Position numbers and translations under genes: made by a program. DNA of 12,952 nucleotides from Bacillota bacterium. Lineage in GTDB: Bacteria; Bacillota; Clostridia; Christensenellales; CAG-138. The stretch's first letter is position 1. Each line of letters starts with the position of its first letter. The notes under the pieces were generated by a model, which searched no databases, was not told the DNA's origin, and was given only the letters and a program-made list of their open reading frames with translations. Location: assembly GCA_023396535.1 (NCBI GenBank), contig JAEWWD010000178.1:1-12952 (forward strand). The letters are read 5' to 3'. Below, in pieces: positions 5,807-12,555 of the stretch.

Positions 5807-6383
5807 ATGAACGCAGTGTTGGACAACATACTCACCAGGCGCAGCATCCGCTCCTATCAGCAGCGGCAGGTCCCCCGGGACGATCTGGAGGCCATTCTGG
5901 AAGCGGGAAGCTATGCCCCCTCCGCCATGGGCACGCAAAGCTGGAACTTCCTTGCGCTGCAAAGCCACGATGCGCTGCAGAAGGGTAACAACGCCATACG
6001 GCAAACGCTGGTTGCCATTCCTGTCACGCGGATACCAGCCCCTACCTCGCCGCTTTGATCGAAAGGCGCAAAGCGAGGAAGCCAACTTCCTGTATAGCGC
6101 ACCAACGCTCGTAATCGTATCAACCCCGAAGGATAATCCCAACGCTGAAAAGGATACCGCGCTGGCACTCGGATTCATGATGCTGGCGGCGCACTCGCTG
6201 GGCATCGGCTCCTGCTGGCTCAATCAGATTCCCGGGTTTGCGCACATGCCGCCCATTCACGAACTGTTCGCGGAGCTCAAAATACCGGATACGCATACGG
6301 TGCACGGTACGCTTGCGCTCGGCTACGCGGCGGAGCCGGCCAGGCAGGCCGACCCGCGCAAGGACGTCATCCGAATTGTATAG
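5807..6383 (+). pseudogene. Nitroreductase-family protein, broken by two single-base frameshifts
   Basis: The reading frame starts at ATG 5807, with AAGAGG at 5792-5797. It opens with the FMN-binding start of nitroreductases: T-R-R-S-I-R-S-Y (about residues 9-16) and A-P-S-A-M-G-T-Q-S-W-N-F. The frame must shift near 6025-6028 to read A-D-T-S-P-Y-L-A-A-L-I-E-R, and again near 6064-6067 to continue A-Q-S-E-E-A-N-F-L-Y-S-A-P-T-L-V-I-V to the TAG at 6381. Each shift fits loss of one base, the second within a run that would have been AGGGCG. Repaired, the protein would have about 192 residues, normal for a small flavin nitroreductase with a conserved C-terminal G-Y-A segment. As written, only about 84 residues are made before TGA at 6056-6058. 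Either a true pseudogene or sequencing errors are possible. No slippery site suggests programmed shifting. Confidence 0.85.
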
Positions 6384-6403
6384 CCCAGACGATTTCTATT
6401 ATG

Positions 6404-6441
6404 AAAGGGGTGTTCCGGAATTATCCCGGAACACCCCTTTT
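6404..6441 (+). terminator. Terminator between convergent units
   Basis: A perfect 15-bp stem (6404-6418 with 6426-6440, core GGGGTGTTCCGG) encloses a 7-base loop. On the + strand it ends in TTTT (6438-6441). On the - strand the run is only TTT within the stem, so it should stop + transcription better than - transcription. It sits between the nitroreductase remnant and the end of the ABC importer operon, with 21 bases left before the ATPase stop. Confidence 0.85.
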
Positions 6442-6462
6442 GTATTTCCCAGAGAATTGAGC

Positions 6463-7989
6463 TCAGGCCTGCGCCTCGATTTGCTCATAAGGCGTACCGC
6501 CCATCATAAGCCCCATCTGTTCAATGGTGACGTCCTGTGGCCGTACGGTACCCATGATCCTGCCTTCGTACATCACGCAGAGACGATCGCTGAGCTTCAT
6601 GACCTCGTCCAGCTCCGTCGAAACGAGCAGCACGGCTACGCCACGGTCACGTTCCTCTATGAGCTTTTTATGGATATACTCGATCGCGCCCACGTCGACG
6701 CCGCGCGTCGGATGCATGGCGATCAGCAGCTTGCAGTCGCGCGTGACCTCGCGCGCGATAATGAGCTTTTGCTGGTTGCCGCCGGAGAGGTTCTGCACGG
6801 CCTCAAACCGGCTCGGCGTGCGGACGTCGTAATCGCATATGAGCTTGTCGGTATAGTCGTTGATATACTTCCAATCCAGAAACGCACCCTTGCCGAATGC
6901 AGGTTTATAATAATCCTGCAAAATCATGTTCTCAGCCAGATTCATGGGCAACACGAGGCCGCTCCCCTGTCTGTCCTGCGGGACGTGGGAAACGTTACTC
7001 GCCATAATCTCGCGCGTAGAGCATTTGGTCAGGTCACGGCCGCCGTATTCGGCGTTGCCGGAGCTTGCTTCACGCAAATGCGTAAGCACCTCCACCAGCT
7101 CGGATTGGCCGTTGCCGTCCACGCCCGCAATGCCCAGTATCTCGCCGGCGCAAACGTGGAAGTTCACATGATCCAGCAGCGGGGAAGCTCCCCTGCGCAG
7201 CAGCGTCAGGTCGTTGACGCGCAGCACCGGATCGCCGCAATCCAGCCTCGTTCTGCTAACGGTGAAATCCACTTCGCGGCCTACCATCAGCCGCGCCAAA
7301 TCGGTAGTCGTCTGATCCGCGTTGTTGACTGTGGATATTACCCTGCCCTGACGCAGCACTGTGATGCGGTCGCTGATCTGCTTGACCTCGTTGAGCTTGT
7401 GGCTGATGAACAGCACGGTGTAGCCGCTCGCCGTCAGTCCACGGATCATGTTGAACAGTTCCTCCGTCTCCTGCGGGGTCAGCACGGCGGTAGGCTCGTC
7501 GAGTATGAGTATGCGCGCGCCGCGCAGCAGCGCCTTTATGATCTCGGCGCGCTGCCGTTCGCCCACGGACAATGTATCCACCCGCGCCATCGGGTCAATG
7601 TGCATGCGGTATTTTTCCGCAATCTCTTTGATCTTTGCCGCGGCGCCCTTAACATCCAGCTTGATCGCGCTGTCGGATTTCGCGCCGATGAGGCAGTTCT
7701 CCACGACGCTGAGCGTAGGAATAAGCATAAAGTGCTGATGCACCATGCCTATGCCCAGATTCATAGCGTCACGCGCGGAAGAAAAGCGGACTTTCTGGCC
7801 ATCGAGATAAATCTCTCCGGCAGTCGGCCTGTACAACCCGCACAGCACGTTCATGAGGGTGGATTTTCCCGCGCCGTTCTCGCCTAGCAGCGTATGCACC
7901 TCGCCCTTCTCCACCGACAGGTTGACATTGTCGTTCGCCAGCACGCCGGGGAATTGCTTGGAGATGCCCTTCATTTCCAGTATCGCCAT
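6463..7989 (-). CDS. nupO: BMP-type ABC importer ATP-binding protein (NupO-like, two nucleotide-binding domains)
   Basis: Encodes 508 residues with two ATPase domains in one chain, as in sugar and nucleoside importers of the BMP type. Domain 1 has Walker A GENGAGKS (36-43), Q-loop H-Q-H-F-M-L (85-90), signature LSVGERQR (140-147), Walker B with D164-E165, and H197. Domain 2 is degenerate as usual for the family: GVDGNGQS (289-296) lacks the Walker lysine, signature LSGGNQQK is intact (401-408), and the Walker B region reads L-L-I-A-M-H-P with H426 where the family often has Gln, with no H-loop histidine. One intact site should therefore hydrolyse ATP. The ribosome binding site GAGGAGG overlaps the stop of the upstream permease gene, indicating coupling. 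The gene is last in the operon. It powers uptake through the two permeases. The nucleoside specificity implied by the symbol is family-based inference. Confidence 0.93.
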   Translation of the reverse strand: MAILEMKGISKQFPGVLANDNVNLSVEKGEVHTLLGENGAGKSTLMNVLCGLYRPTAGEIYLDGQKVRFSSARDAMNLGIGMVHQHFMLIPTLSVVENCLIGAKSDSAIKLDVKGAAAKIKEIAEKYRMHIDPMARVDTLSVGERQRAEIIKALLRGARILILDEPTAVLTPQETEELFNMIRGLTASGYTVLFISHKLNEVKQISDRITVLRQGRVISTVNNADQTTTDLARLMVGREVDFTVSRTRLDCGDPVLRVNDLTLLRRGASPLLDHVNFHVCAGEILGIAGVDGNGQSELVEVLTHLREASSGNAEYGGRDLTKCSTREIMASNVSHVPQDRQGSGLVLPMNLAENMILQDYYKPAFGKGAFLDWKYINDYTDKLICDYDVRTPSRFEAVQNLSGGNQQKLIIAREVTRDCKLLIAMHPTRGVDVGAIEYIHKKLIEERDRGVAVLLVSTELDEVMKLSDRLCVMYEGRIMGTVRPQDVTIEQMGLMMGGTPYEQIEAQA

Positions 7990-8000
7990 GATGTACCTCC

Positions 8001-8927
8001 TCAGCCCTTCTTGTACGGCTTGCCTGCCGCCGCGGGCCCGACAGCCTTGCCCGCAAAGCCGGCCAGCGCAATGATTGTCAAGAGATATGGGATCATGACG
8101 AGGAAGTTATACGGTATGGCGGAGCCGAACGCCTGCAGCGCATTTGCCGCGACATTTCCCAGAGCAAACAGCATTGCCGCCACCATTACGCCGGTAGGCT
8201 TATATTTACCGAATATGACCGCCGCCAGCGCGATAAATCCGCGTCCCGCCACCATATCCTCCGAGAAGAAGCGCAGAAGGCCGGTCGAAAGAAACGCGCC
8301 GCCCGCCGCAATCAGCATGCCGCCCACGACCGCCGCCACATAGCGTATGCGGTAAACGTGCACGCCCAGCGTATCCGCCGCCTTGGGGTTTTCACCGACA
8401 GAACGGAGGTTAAGCCCCGAAGGAGTTTTAAACAAATAGTAGGAGACAACCGGTACCAGCAGGAAAGCGATGTATACCATCGGCATGTGCGAGAAAAACG
8501 CTGGCCCGATCAGAGGAATATTCGAAAGAGCGGGGATGTTGAGCGCGTTAAAGCCCTCTATGGTAATAACGTCTGTGCTCATTCCAAACACGATGCGATA
8601 CAGCATCGCGCTGACGCCTGTACCTAATATATTGAATGCCGCGCCTACCACAATCTGGTTCGCGCGTATTGTTACCGTAAGAAATGCGAACAACAGCCCC
8701 ATCAACGCGCCGGAAGCCATTGCAAGCAGCAACCCAAGCCAAACGCTCTTTGTAAAGTACGTGCCCATCACGGCCATAAACGTGGCGATGAGCATGATTC
8801 CCTCCGCGCCGATGTTGATCAACCCGCTGCGGTTCATCAACAGAAGACCGAGCGCCGCGAGCAGTACAGGCGTAGCCGTGCGAAGGTCCGCCGCCAGATA
8901 ATTGCCCAGGGTCGTTAAAACTTCCAT
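8001..8927 (-). CDS. nupQ: BMP-type ABC importer permease (NupQ-like)
   Basis: Encodes 308 residues with about eight to ten hydrophobic segments, typical of the shorter BMP-system permease. The motif N-R-S-G-L-I-N-I-G-A-E-G-I-M-L (32-46) is the conserved coupling-type region of the BPD_transp_2 family, in which N-I-G-x-E-G is nearly invariant. A second conserved segment, S-V-G-E-N-P-K-A-A-D-T-L-G-V (about 176-189), is also characteristic. The start lies 4 bases after the stop of the other permease gene, with AGGGAGGG in the overlap region, so translation is coupled. With the longer permease it would form the transmembrane heterodimer that accepts substrate from the lipoprotein. The product lies in the cytoplasmic membrane. 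Confidence 0.92.
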   Translation of the reverse strand: MEVLTTLGNYLAADLRTATPVLLAALGLLLMNRSGLINIGAEGIMLIATFMAVMGTYFTKSVWLGLLLAMASGALMGLLFAFLTVTIRANQIVVGAAFNILGTGVSAMLYRIVFGMSTDVITIEGFNALNIPALSNIPLIGPAFFSHMPMVYIAFLLVPVVSYYLFKTPSGLNLRSVGENPKAADTLGVHVYRIRYVAAVVGGMLIAAGGAFLSTGLLRFFSEDMVAGRGFIALAAVIFGKYKPTGVMVAAMLFALGNVAANALQAFGSAIPYNFLVMIPYLLTIIALAGFAGKAVGPAAAGKPYKKG

Positions 8928-8931
8928 ATTC

Positions 8932-10026
8932 TTATCCCTCCCTGCGACATTCCTGCTGCCGCCGTTCCCTGCGGCTTAAGAACCATTCCAGGAAATAATT
9001 GCTGGATACCACCATCAGTATTACCACCGCCTGTATGACAGAGATGATGATGGAGGGCACGCCCGTCGTCATTTGCATCATATTGCCGCCCGCGCGCAGA
9101 ATGCCGAAGAGCAGCGCGCCAACGATGATGCCGATCGGCGAGTTCGCGCCGATCAGTGCGACGGCAATGCCGTCGAACCCATAGCCCGGAGATATTTTGG
9201 GCGTCAACCGTCCCTGTATACCCAATATCTCGTTTGCACCCGCAAGGCCCGCCAGGCCCCCCGCGAGCAGCATGATGATCAGTATATTACGGCTTGTATT
9301 TACGCCGGAGTAGATCGCAGCACGATCATTAAGACCGGATACGCGAACTTCATAGCCCTTTTTACTTTTCCAAAGAAATACGTAGAACAGCGCTACAAAT
9401 ACAAGCGCTATGAGTATGCCGAGGTGCGCGCGCGTACCCTGGATAATTCTGGGCAACTCCGCGGACTCAAGCACCGGATAACTCTGTGACATCTGTCCCG
9501 GCGGTTCTGCGATAGGCCCGTTGACCATGTACGCGATCAAATTAACAGCCACCGTGTTGAGCATAACGGTCGTGATGATTTCGCTGGCGCCGGTTTTGAC
9601 CTTAAGAAACCCAACGATCCAGCCGTAGAAAGCGCCTCCCAGGAAACCGCAGAGCATACTGATGGGCAAATGCAGCCAGCCCGGCAGCCCGGTGATATAA
9701 ATGCCTACTACCGTTGTGCACAGCGCGCCTATGTAAAGCTGCCCCTCCATACCGATATTGGTCAATCCGCACCGGCTGGCCAGCGCAAAGCTCATGCCCG
9801 TGAACAGCAGCGGAGTCATTTTGACCAACGTTTCAGCGATGGAATTCTTGTTGCCCAATGCGCCTATAAACAGATTCTTCATCGCCAGGAACGGATCAAT
9901 ATTGATCAATGCAATGATCAGCATACCGACCGCCAGCGCTACCGCCACCGCTATGACGGATATCAGCGCCTGCTGTGCCGCGCTCCTCGCGTTATTGTAG
10001 AGCTTGATTTTGTCAATTCCCTTCAT
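8932..10026 (-). CDS. nupP: BMP-type ABC importer permease (NupP-like)
   Basis: Encodes 364 residues from the ATG at 10026. This start is chosen because GGGAGG lies 6 bases upstream and the first membrane segment (about 20-42) follows a short basic leader, as in NupP-like proteins. An upstream in-frame start at 10134 would place 36 poorly conserved residues over the intergenic hairpin. The N-I-G-M-E-G motif is at 90-95, preceded by S-R-C-G-L-T. Many hydrophobic segments follow, with G-F-D-G-I-A-V-A-L-I-G-A-N-S-P-I-G, typical of the family, in the C-terminal third. The extra N-terminal length relative to the partner permease is normal. It is separated from the lipoprotein gene by a 131-base gap holding a hairpin, but overlaps closely with the next permease. 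It pairs with NupQ-like protein in the membrane. Confidence 0.92.
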   Translation of the reverse strand: MKGIDKIKLYNNARSAAQQALISVIAVAVALAVGMLIIALINIDPFLAMKNLFIGALGNKNSIAETLVKMTPLLFTGMSFALASRCGLTNIGMEGQLYIGALCTTVVGIYITGLPGWLHLPISMLCGFLGGAFYGWIVGFLKVKTGASEIITTVMLNTVAVNLIAYMVNGPIAEPPGQMSQSYPVLESAELPRIIQGTRAHLGILIALVFVALFYVFLWKSKKGYEVRVSGLNDRAAIYSGVNTSRNILIIMLLAGGLAGLAGANEILGIQGRLTPKISPGYGFDGIAVALIGANSPIGIIVGALLFGILRAGGNMMQMTTGVPSIIISVIQAVVILMVVSSNYFLEWFLSRRERRQQECRREG

Positions 10027-10069
10027 GCAATGCCTCCCAAACCCTGCAGGCGAAGCCGCGCTTTCATTT

Positions 10070-10126
10070 AAAAGGAGCCATTTGCCGCTTTCAGAGTTGT
10101 CTTTCCTTCGGCGGACAAATGGCCCC
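10070..10126 (-). terminator. Intercistronic hairpin between lipoprotein and permease genes
   Basis: Read on the - strand, GGGGCCATTTG (10126-10116) pairs with CAAATGGCTCC (10084-10074), including one G-T pair. An inner CCGC/GCGG extends the stem past one bulged base. Four T residues follow (10073-10070). The T-tract is short, so partial read-through is likely. Such an element would yield more binding protein than permease, or protect the lipoprotein mRNA from 3' decay. The remaining bases of this 131-base gap hold only the next ribosome binding site. Confidence 0.65.
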
Positions 10127-10157
10127 CTGCTCACTTAGCCGCTAAACAGCAGCCTTA

Positions 10158-11213
10158 TTAGCCAACTTTCGCGGTGCCGGCTTTAAAATCCGCAATCATT
10201 TTATCCAGAGTAGCCTTGGCCTCGGGAAGCTTCTGATCCCAGCCATGCCAATCGGAGAGTATCATGCCTTCGTCGGCAATGCCGAACGCATACAGCTTGG
10301 CTTCGAAGGTGCCGTTGACGATCTCATTGAACACCTTGTCATACATAATGTTAAAGTTACGCAGTACGCTTACGACAACCGTATTCGGCGCTGCGGCGTT
10401 CTGATCTGCGTTGAAGCCGACGGACATAATGCCGGATTCATCAGCAGCCTGGATAACGCCCAAGCCCGCGGCGTTGGCTGTCGCGCTGATGACGTCGACC
10501 TTCTTCTCAGAGATGGATGTTTTAGCCATTTCCTTCGCCTTGTCGGCGTCGGTCAGGGTGCCGATGTAGCCAGTGTACACGGTGGCGTTGGGGTTAATGA
10601 ACTTGGCGCCGGCCTCAAACTCATCGATCGTAGCCTTAATGGACGGATTCTCCTCGCCGCCGAGCATCGCGACAACGCCGGTCTTGGAAAGCGCCGCGGC
10701 TGTCGCGCCAGTAAGGAAGCCGGACTCGATGGGGCCTACGCAGGCAACGTTGGGCGCAAGAGACTTGTCCGCATCGCCGAAGCTGATCAGGAACTTCACA
10801 TCCGGGAATTCGGGGGCAACCTGATGCACATAGTCGATGTACTGAGAGCCGTGGCATACGATGATCTGATAGCCCTGGTTGGCGTAGCCGCGCAGGTACT
10901 CTTCGATATCGGATACCGCGATGTTTTCGCTGTAGGTAACCTGCGCGCCGTATGTGGTGGCAAGGTTGTTGATGGCGTTGTAGCCTGCGGAGTTCCAGCC
11001 ATTATCGTTGATTGTGCCGGGAACGAGCAGCGCGATCTTATACTGGGAATAATCGACCTGCGCAGGCGCTTCCGTCGCAGCGGGCGCTTCCGTCGCAGCA
11101 GGGGCTTCCGTTGCCGCGGGCGCCGGGGTTGCCGCGGGAGCATTGTTCGCAGCGCAGCCAACCGCCGCCAACAGCATAACGGCCGTCAAAAGATACACCA
11201 GCAGTTTTTTCAT
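10158..11213 (-). CDS. nupN: BMP-family substrate-binding lipoprotein of the ABC importer (NupN-like)
   Basis: Encodes 351 residues. Signal peptide: K2-K3, a hydrophobic core, then lipobox A-V-G-C with C20 as the lipidation site. A flexible Ala/Pro/Thr/Glu linker (about 26-50) made from 18-base tandem repeats joins the anchor to the fold. The periplasmic-binding-type domain starts at Y-K-I-A-L-L-V-P-G (about 58-66) and includes the BMP-type N-D-N-G-W-N-S-A-G-Y and a late I-E-S-G-F-L-T-G segment. BMP proteins bind purine nucleosides or related ligands outside the cell; the exact ligand is unknown. AGGAGG (11222-11227 on the - strand) lies 8 bases before the ATG. It is first in the operon, as expected for the most abundant component. 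Its leader is long and preceded by a strong promoter downstream of gntR. Confidence 0.93.
   Translation of the reverse strand: MKKLLVYLLTAVMLLAAVGCAANNAPAATPAPAATEAPAATEAPAATEAPAQVDYSQYKIALLVPGTINDNGWNSAGYNAINNLATTYGAQVTYSENIAVSDIEEYLRGYANQGYQIIVCHGSQYIDYVHQVAPEFPDVKFLISFGDADKSLAPNVACVGPIESGFLTGATAAALSKTGVVAMLGGEENPSIKATIDEFEAGAKFINPNATVYTGYIGTLTDADKAKEMAKTSISEKKVDVISATANAAGLGVIQAADESGIMSVGFNADQNAAAPNTVVVSVLRNFNIMYDKVFNEIVNGTFEAKLYAFGIADEGMILSDWHGWDQKLPEAKATLDKMIADFKAGTAKVG
11065..11136. repeat. 18-bp tandem repeats coding for the lipoprotein linker
   Basis: Four 18-base units are in phase with the coding frame. Units at 11065-11082 and 11083-11100 differ at one base; the next two diverge further. 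They encode A-A-T-E-A-P blocks. The homogeneity of the first two suggests recent duplication or slippage, which would change linker length without a frameshift. Confidence 0.85.
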
Positions 11214-11275
11214 TCGTGTTTCCTCCTGTGTTTTTATAGATGATCACCGTAAAGATGTTCATCCTTATTGTAACC

Positions 11276-11334
11276 GGGCGGATATCCATTTAAAAACAAA
11301 CGAGCTTCCAACTATATCCATAGAAATCCCGCCC
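11276..11334 (-). ncRNA. Structured part of the importer mRNA leader (possible cis-acting RNA)
   Basis: Arms GGGCGGAT (11276-11283) and ATCCCGCCC (11326-11334) are complementary except for one extra base, so the leader RNA can form a hairpin with a 42-base interior. The inner part contains a small CTAT/ATAG palindrome. It lies about 50 bases before the ribosome binding site. No known riboswitch signature could be matched by eye. The rest of the 369-base gap 11214-11582 holds the ribosome binding site, the promoter, direct repeats and AT-rich sequence. Confidence 0.3.
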
Positions 11335-11420
11335 TTGCTCCGTTCCGGGCAGATCCGGCTGGCATAGGCGCATGTAGGAAAGCCCCGACCAATACCTTAT
11401 ACCGCCGAAACAGGCGCGCT

Positions 11421-11440
11421 TTGTACTACCAACCTTGTAC
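11421..11440. promoter_or_regulatory. TTGTAC direct repeats downstream of the importer promoter
   Basis: TTGTAC occurs at 11421-11426 and 11435-11440, 14 bases apart, each followed by related pyrimidine/adenine-rich bases. They lie about 20-40 bases into the predicted transcript. They could be half-sites for a regulator such as the adjacent GntR protein, but the match to a known GntR-family site is not convincing. Confidence 0.3.
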
Positions 11441-11462
11441 CCAATCTGATTTGAATGAGGTT

Positions 11463-11491
11463 ATTATAAAACTTTAAAATCGAATTAGCAA
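11463..11491 (-). promoter_or_regulatory. Promoter of the BMP importer operon
   Basis: On the - strand TTGCTA (11491-11486) is followed after exactly 17 bases by TATAAT (11468-11463). The -35 matches 4 of 6 and the -10 is perfect. The start is expected near 11456, giving a leader of about 240 nt before the lipoprotein ATG. The operon can therefore be transcribed independently of gntR. Confidence 0.75.
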
Positions 11492-11493
11492 TA

Positions 11494-11509
11494 GCAAAAC
11501 GGCTTTTGC
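11494..11509. promoter_or_regulatory. 16-bp interrupted palindrome upstream of the importer -35
   Basis: GCAAAA (11494-11499) and TTTTGC (11504-11509) are exact inverted repeats around CGGC. The palindrome ends 2 bases before the -35. It resembles a dimeric regulator site; it does not match the CcpA cre consensus when aligned on CG. It may be an activator or repressor site. Confidence 0.45.
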
Positions 11510-11537
11510 CAAAATTTTTTTTATGAAAATTTGATTT

Positions 11538-11577
11538 TTCTAAAAAAAAAGCAGAGACATACTTTGCATAACTGCAG
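11538..11577 (-). terminator. Weak candidate terminator after gntR
   Basis: Just downstream of the gntR stop, a short GCAG/CTGC stem with a loose interior precedes nine T residues on the - strand. The T-tract is excellent but the stem is poor, so read-through into the importer operon is possible. Confidence 0.35.
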
Positions 11578-11582
11578 TTTCA

Positions 11583-12311
11583 TCAGGGCGTATTCAAATC
11601 CCAGTTCTGCAACGTACGGATCGTGTAATATTGAGGGTCGTAATAATGGAAAGAGTATACCAGCGGTATATCGTGCATGTCGTAGAAAATCTGTTCGCTG
11701 TAGATAACGGGCGACCCGGGCTCAAGTTCCATAAGGGAGGCGATTTCCTCCGGCGCACCAACAGGCTTATACTCATTGAGCGCATGCGCAACCTGTCTGC
11801 TGAAGAAATCCCAAATCAACTCATGGATATATACGAAGCTCATATTCTCCACATCCTGGCGGGTCAGATAGTTTTCCGGCATATGCATCTGCGTGATGAT
11901 GGACGGCTTTGTGTCCGCCGTATAGACCACACGGCTGACAAGCACCCGCGCATCCACTTTACAGTTCAGGAAATTCGCAACTTTTTCGCCCGCAGGCCTG
12001 TATTCCTGGGAAAGTACGCGAAGGCCGGGCTGCGCGCCCTGCCGTTTGAATATGTCGTAGAAATAAAAGCTGCGGTTTTCAAAATTCAGCGTGCTTGGAT
12101 GAACGTAATTCCCCGAGCCATGCCGTTTGGTAATATACCCCTCCAATGCAAGCATGAGGAGCGCTTCCCGCAGCGTAACCAGGCTGATACCCAAACGCTT
12201 TGCAAGTGTTGGCTCAGACGGCAGCTTGTTGTTCTCGAAGCTTTCCGTTCTGAACGTTTCGATGAGCTTGGTCTTGATCGCCATATATGCGCTGAAATTC
12301 GTTCTGCTCAC
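11583..12311 (-). CDS. GntR-family (HutC/UTRA type) transcriptional regulator
   Basis: Encodes 242 residues from a GTG start, typical of HutC-subfamily regulators. The winged helix lies at about 8-75, with L-P-S-E-P-T-L-A-K-R-L-G-I-S (30-43), T46-L-R-E-A-L and the wing G-S-G-N-Y-V (65-70). The usual S-R-x-T-V-R is L-V-T-L-R here. The effector-binding UTRA domain follows (about 90-235), including the late P-V-I-Y-S-E-Q-I-F-Y-D strand and I-P-L-V-Y-S-F-H-Y-Y. GTG 12311 is preferred because of the family N-terminus and a modest GAGAG site; the next ATG (residue 10) has no site. The gene has its own promoter and a palindrome over the -10, suggesting autoregulation. Its position directly upstream of the importer operon suggests it senses the imported solute or a derivative and controls uptake. 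Ligand unknown. Confidence 0.9.
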   Translation of the reverse strand: MSRTNFSAYMAIKTKLIETFRTESFENNKLPSEPTLAKRLGISLVTLREALLMLALEGYITKRHGSGNYVHPSTLNFENRSFYFYDIFKRQGAQPGLRVLSQEYRPAGEKVANFLNCKVDARVLVSRVVYTADTKPSIITQMHMPENYLTRQDVENMSFVYIHELIWDFFSRQVAHALNEYKPVGAPEEIASLMELEPGSPVIYSEQIFYDMHDIPLVYSFHYYDPQYYTIRTLQNWDLNTP

Positions 12312-12351
12312 TGTTTCTCTCGCTTCCGCTCCGATATTTATTCATTAACCT

Positions 12352-12366
12352 TTATAGTTATTATAA
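12352..12366. promoter_or_regulatory. Palindrome over the gntR -10
   Basis: TTATA (12352-12356) and TATAA (12362-12366) are exact inverted repeats with a 5-base centre and cover the -10. An autoregulatory operator is possible, although AT-rich -10 regions can produce such symmetry by chance. Confidence 0.4.
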
Positions 12367-12388
12367 GAGTAATTGCCTCATTTGACAA
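12360..12388 (-). promoter_or_regulatory. Promoter of gntR
   Basis: On the - strand TTGTCA (12388-12383, 5/6) and TATAAT (12365-12360, perfect) have a 17-base spacer. The start is expected near 12353, about 40 bases before the GTG codon. The interval from here to the next gene (12389-12486) has no recognisable coding or RNA feature. Confidence 0.85.
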
Positions 12389-12486
12389 TATCCATTCCGT
12401 GCTGCGTTGGCTGTATTTTTCGAGGCCGGTGCTGCAACGGGAATACGGATACCTGGAAAACAGCCGCCTCTGGAATCGTAAAGTCA

Positions 12487-12522
12487 GGGGCCGTCTCAGT
12501 TGTTTTCATCCAAGACGGCCCC
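12487..12522 (-). terminator. Hairpin at the end of the second BMP gene (possible terminator)
   Basis: GGGGCCGTCT (12487-12496) pairs perfectly with AGACGGCCCC (12513-12522) around a 16-base loop. It lies 33 bases beyond the stop of the incoming gene. On the - strand the sequence after the stem is CTGACTTTACG-like without a U-tract, so it may be a weak or assisted terminator or an mRNA-end stabiliser. Confidence 0.5.
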
Positions 12523-12555
12523 ATGTTTCATTAAGTTAAGTCAAATGATGCGTCT

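Noticed and set aside
6238..7887. 549-codon open frame on the + strand opposite the ABC ATPase gene
   Set aside because: It is antisense to a clear 508-residue ATPase with all family motifs, its translation is rich in His/Arg/Ala with no recognisable domain, and no good ribosome binding site is seen. It is a by-product of GC-biased codon use.
10245..11243. 332-codon open frame on the + strand opposite the BMP lipoprotein gene
   Set aside because: Antisense to a gene with signal peptide, lipobox and BMP motifs; the Arg-rich C-terminal region is just the reverse of the linker repeats.
11214..11456. Purine riboswitch in the importer leader
   Set aside because: I could not find the conserved three-way-junction core sequences expected of that aptamer; only an unclassified hairpin remains.
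11494..11509. CcpA cre site at the importer promoter
   Set aside because: The bases around the central CG do not match the cre consensus on either side; the symmetry is better described as a simple GCAAAA/TTTTGC palindrome.
11631..12539. 302-codon open frame on the + strand opposite gntR
   Set aside because: Antisense to a recognisable GntR/UTRA gene, crosses its promoter, and has no recognisable domain or ribosome binding site.
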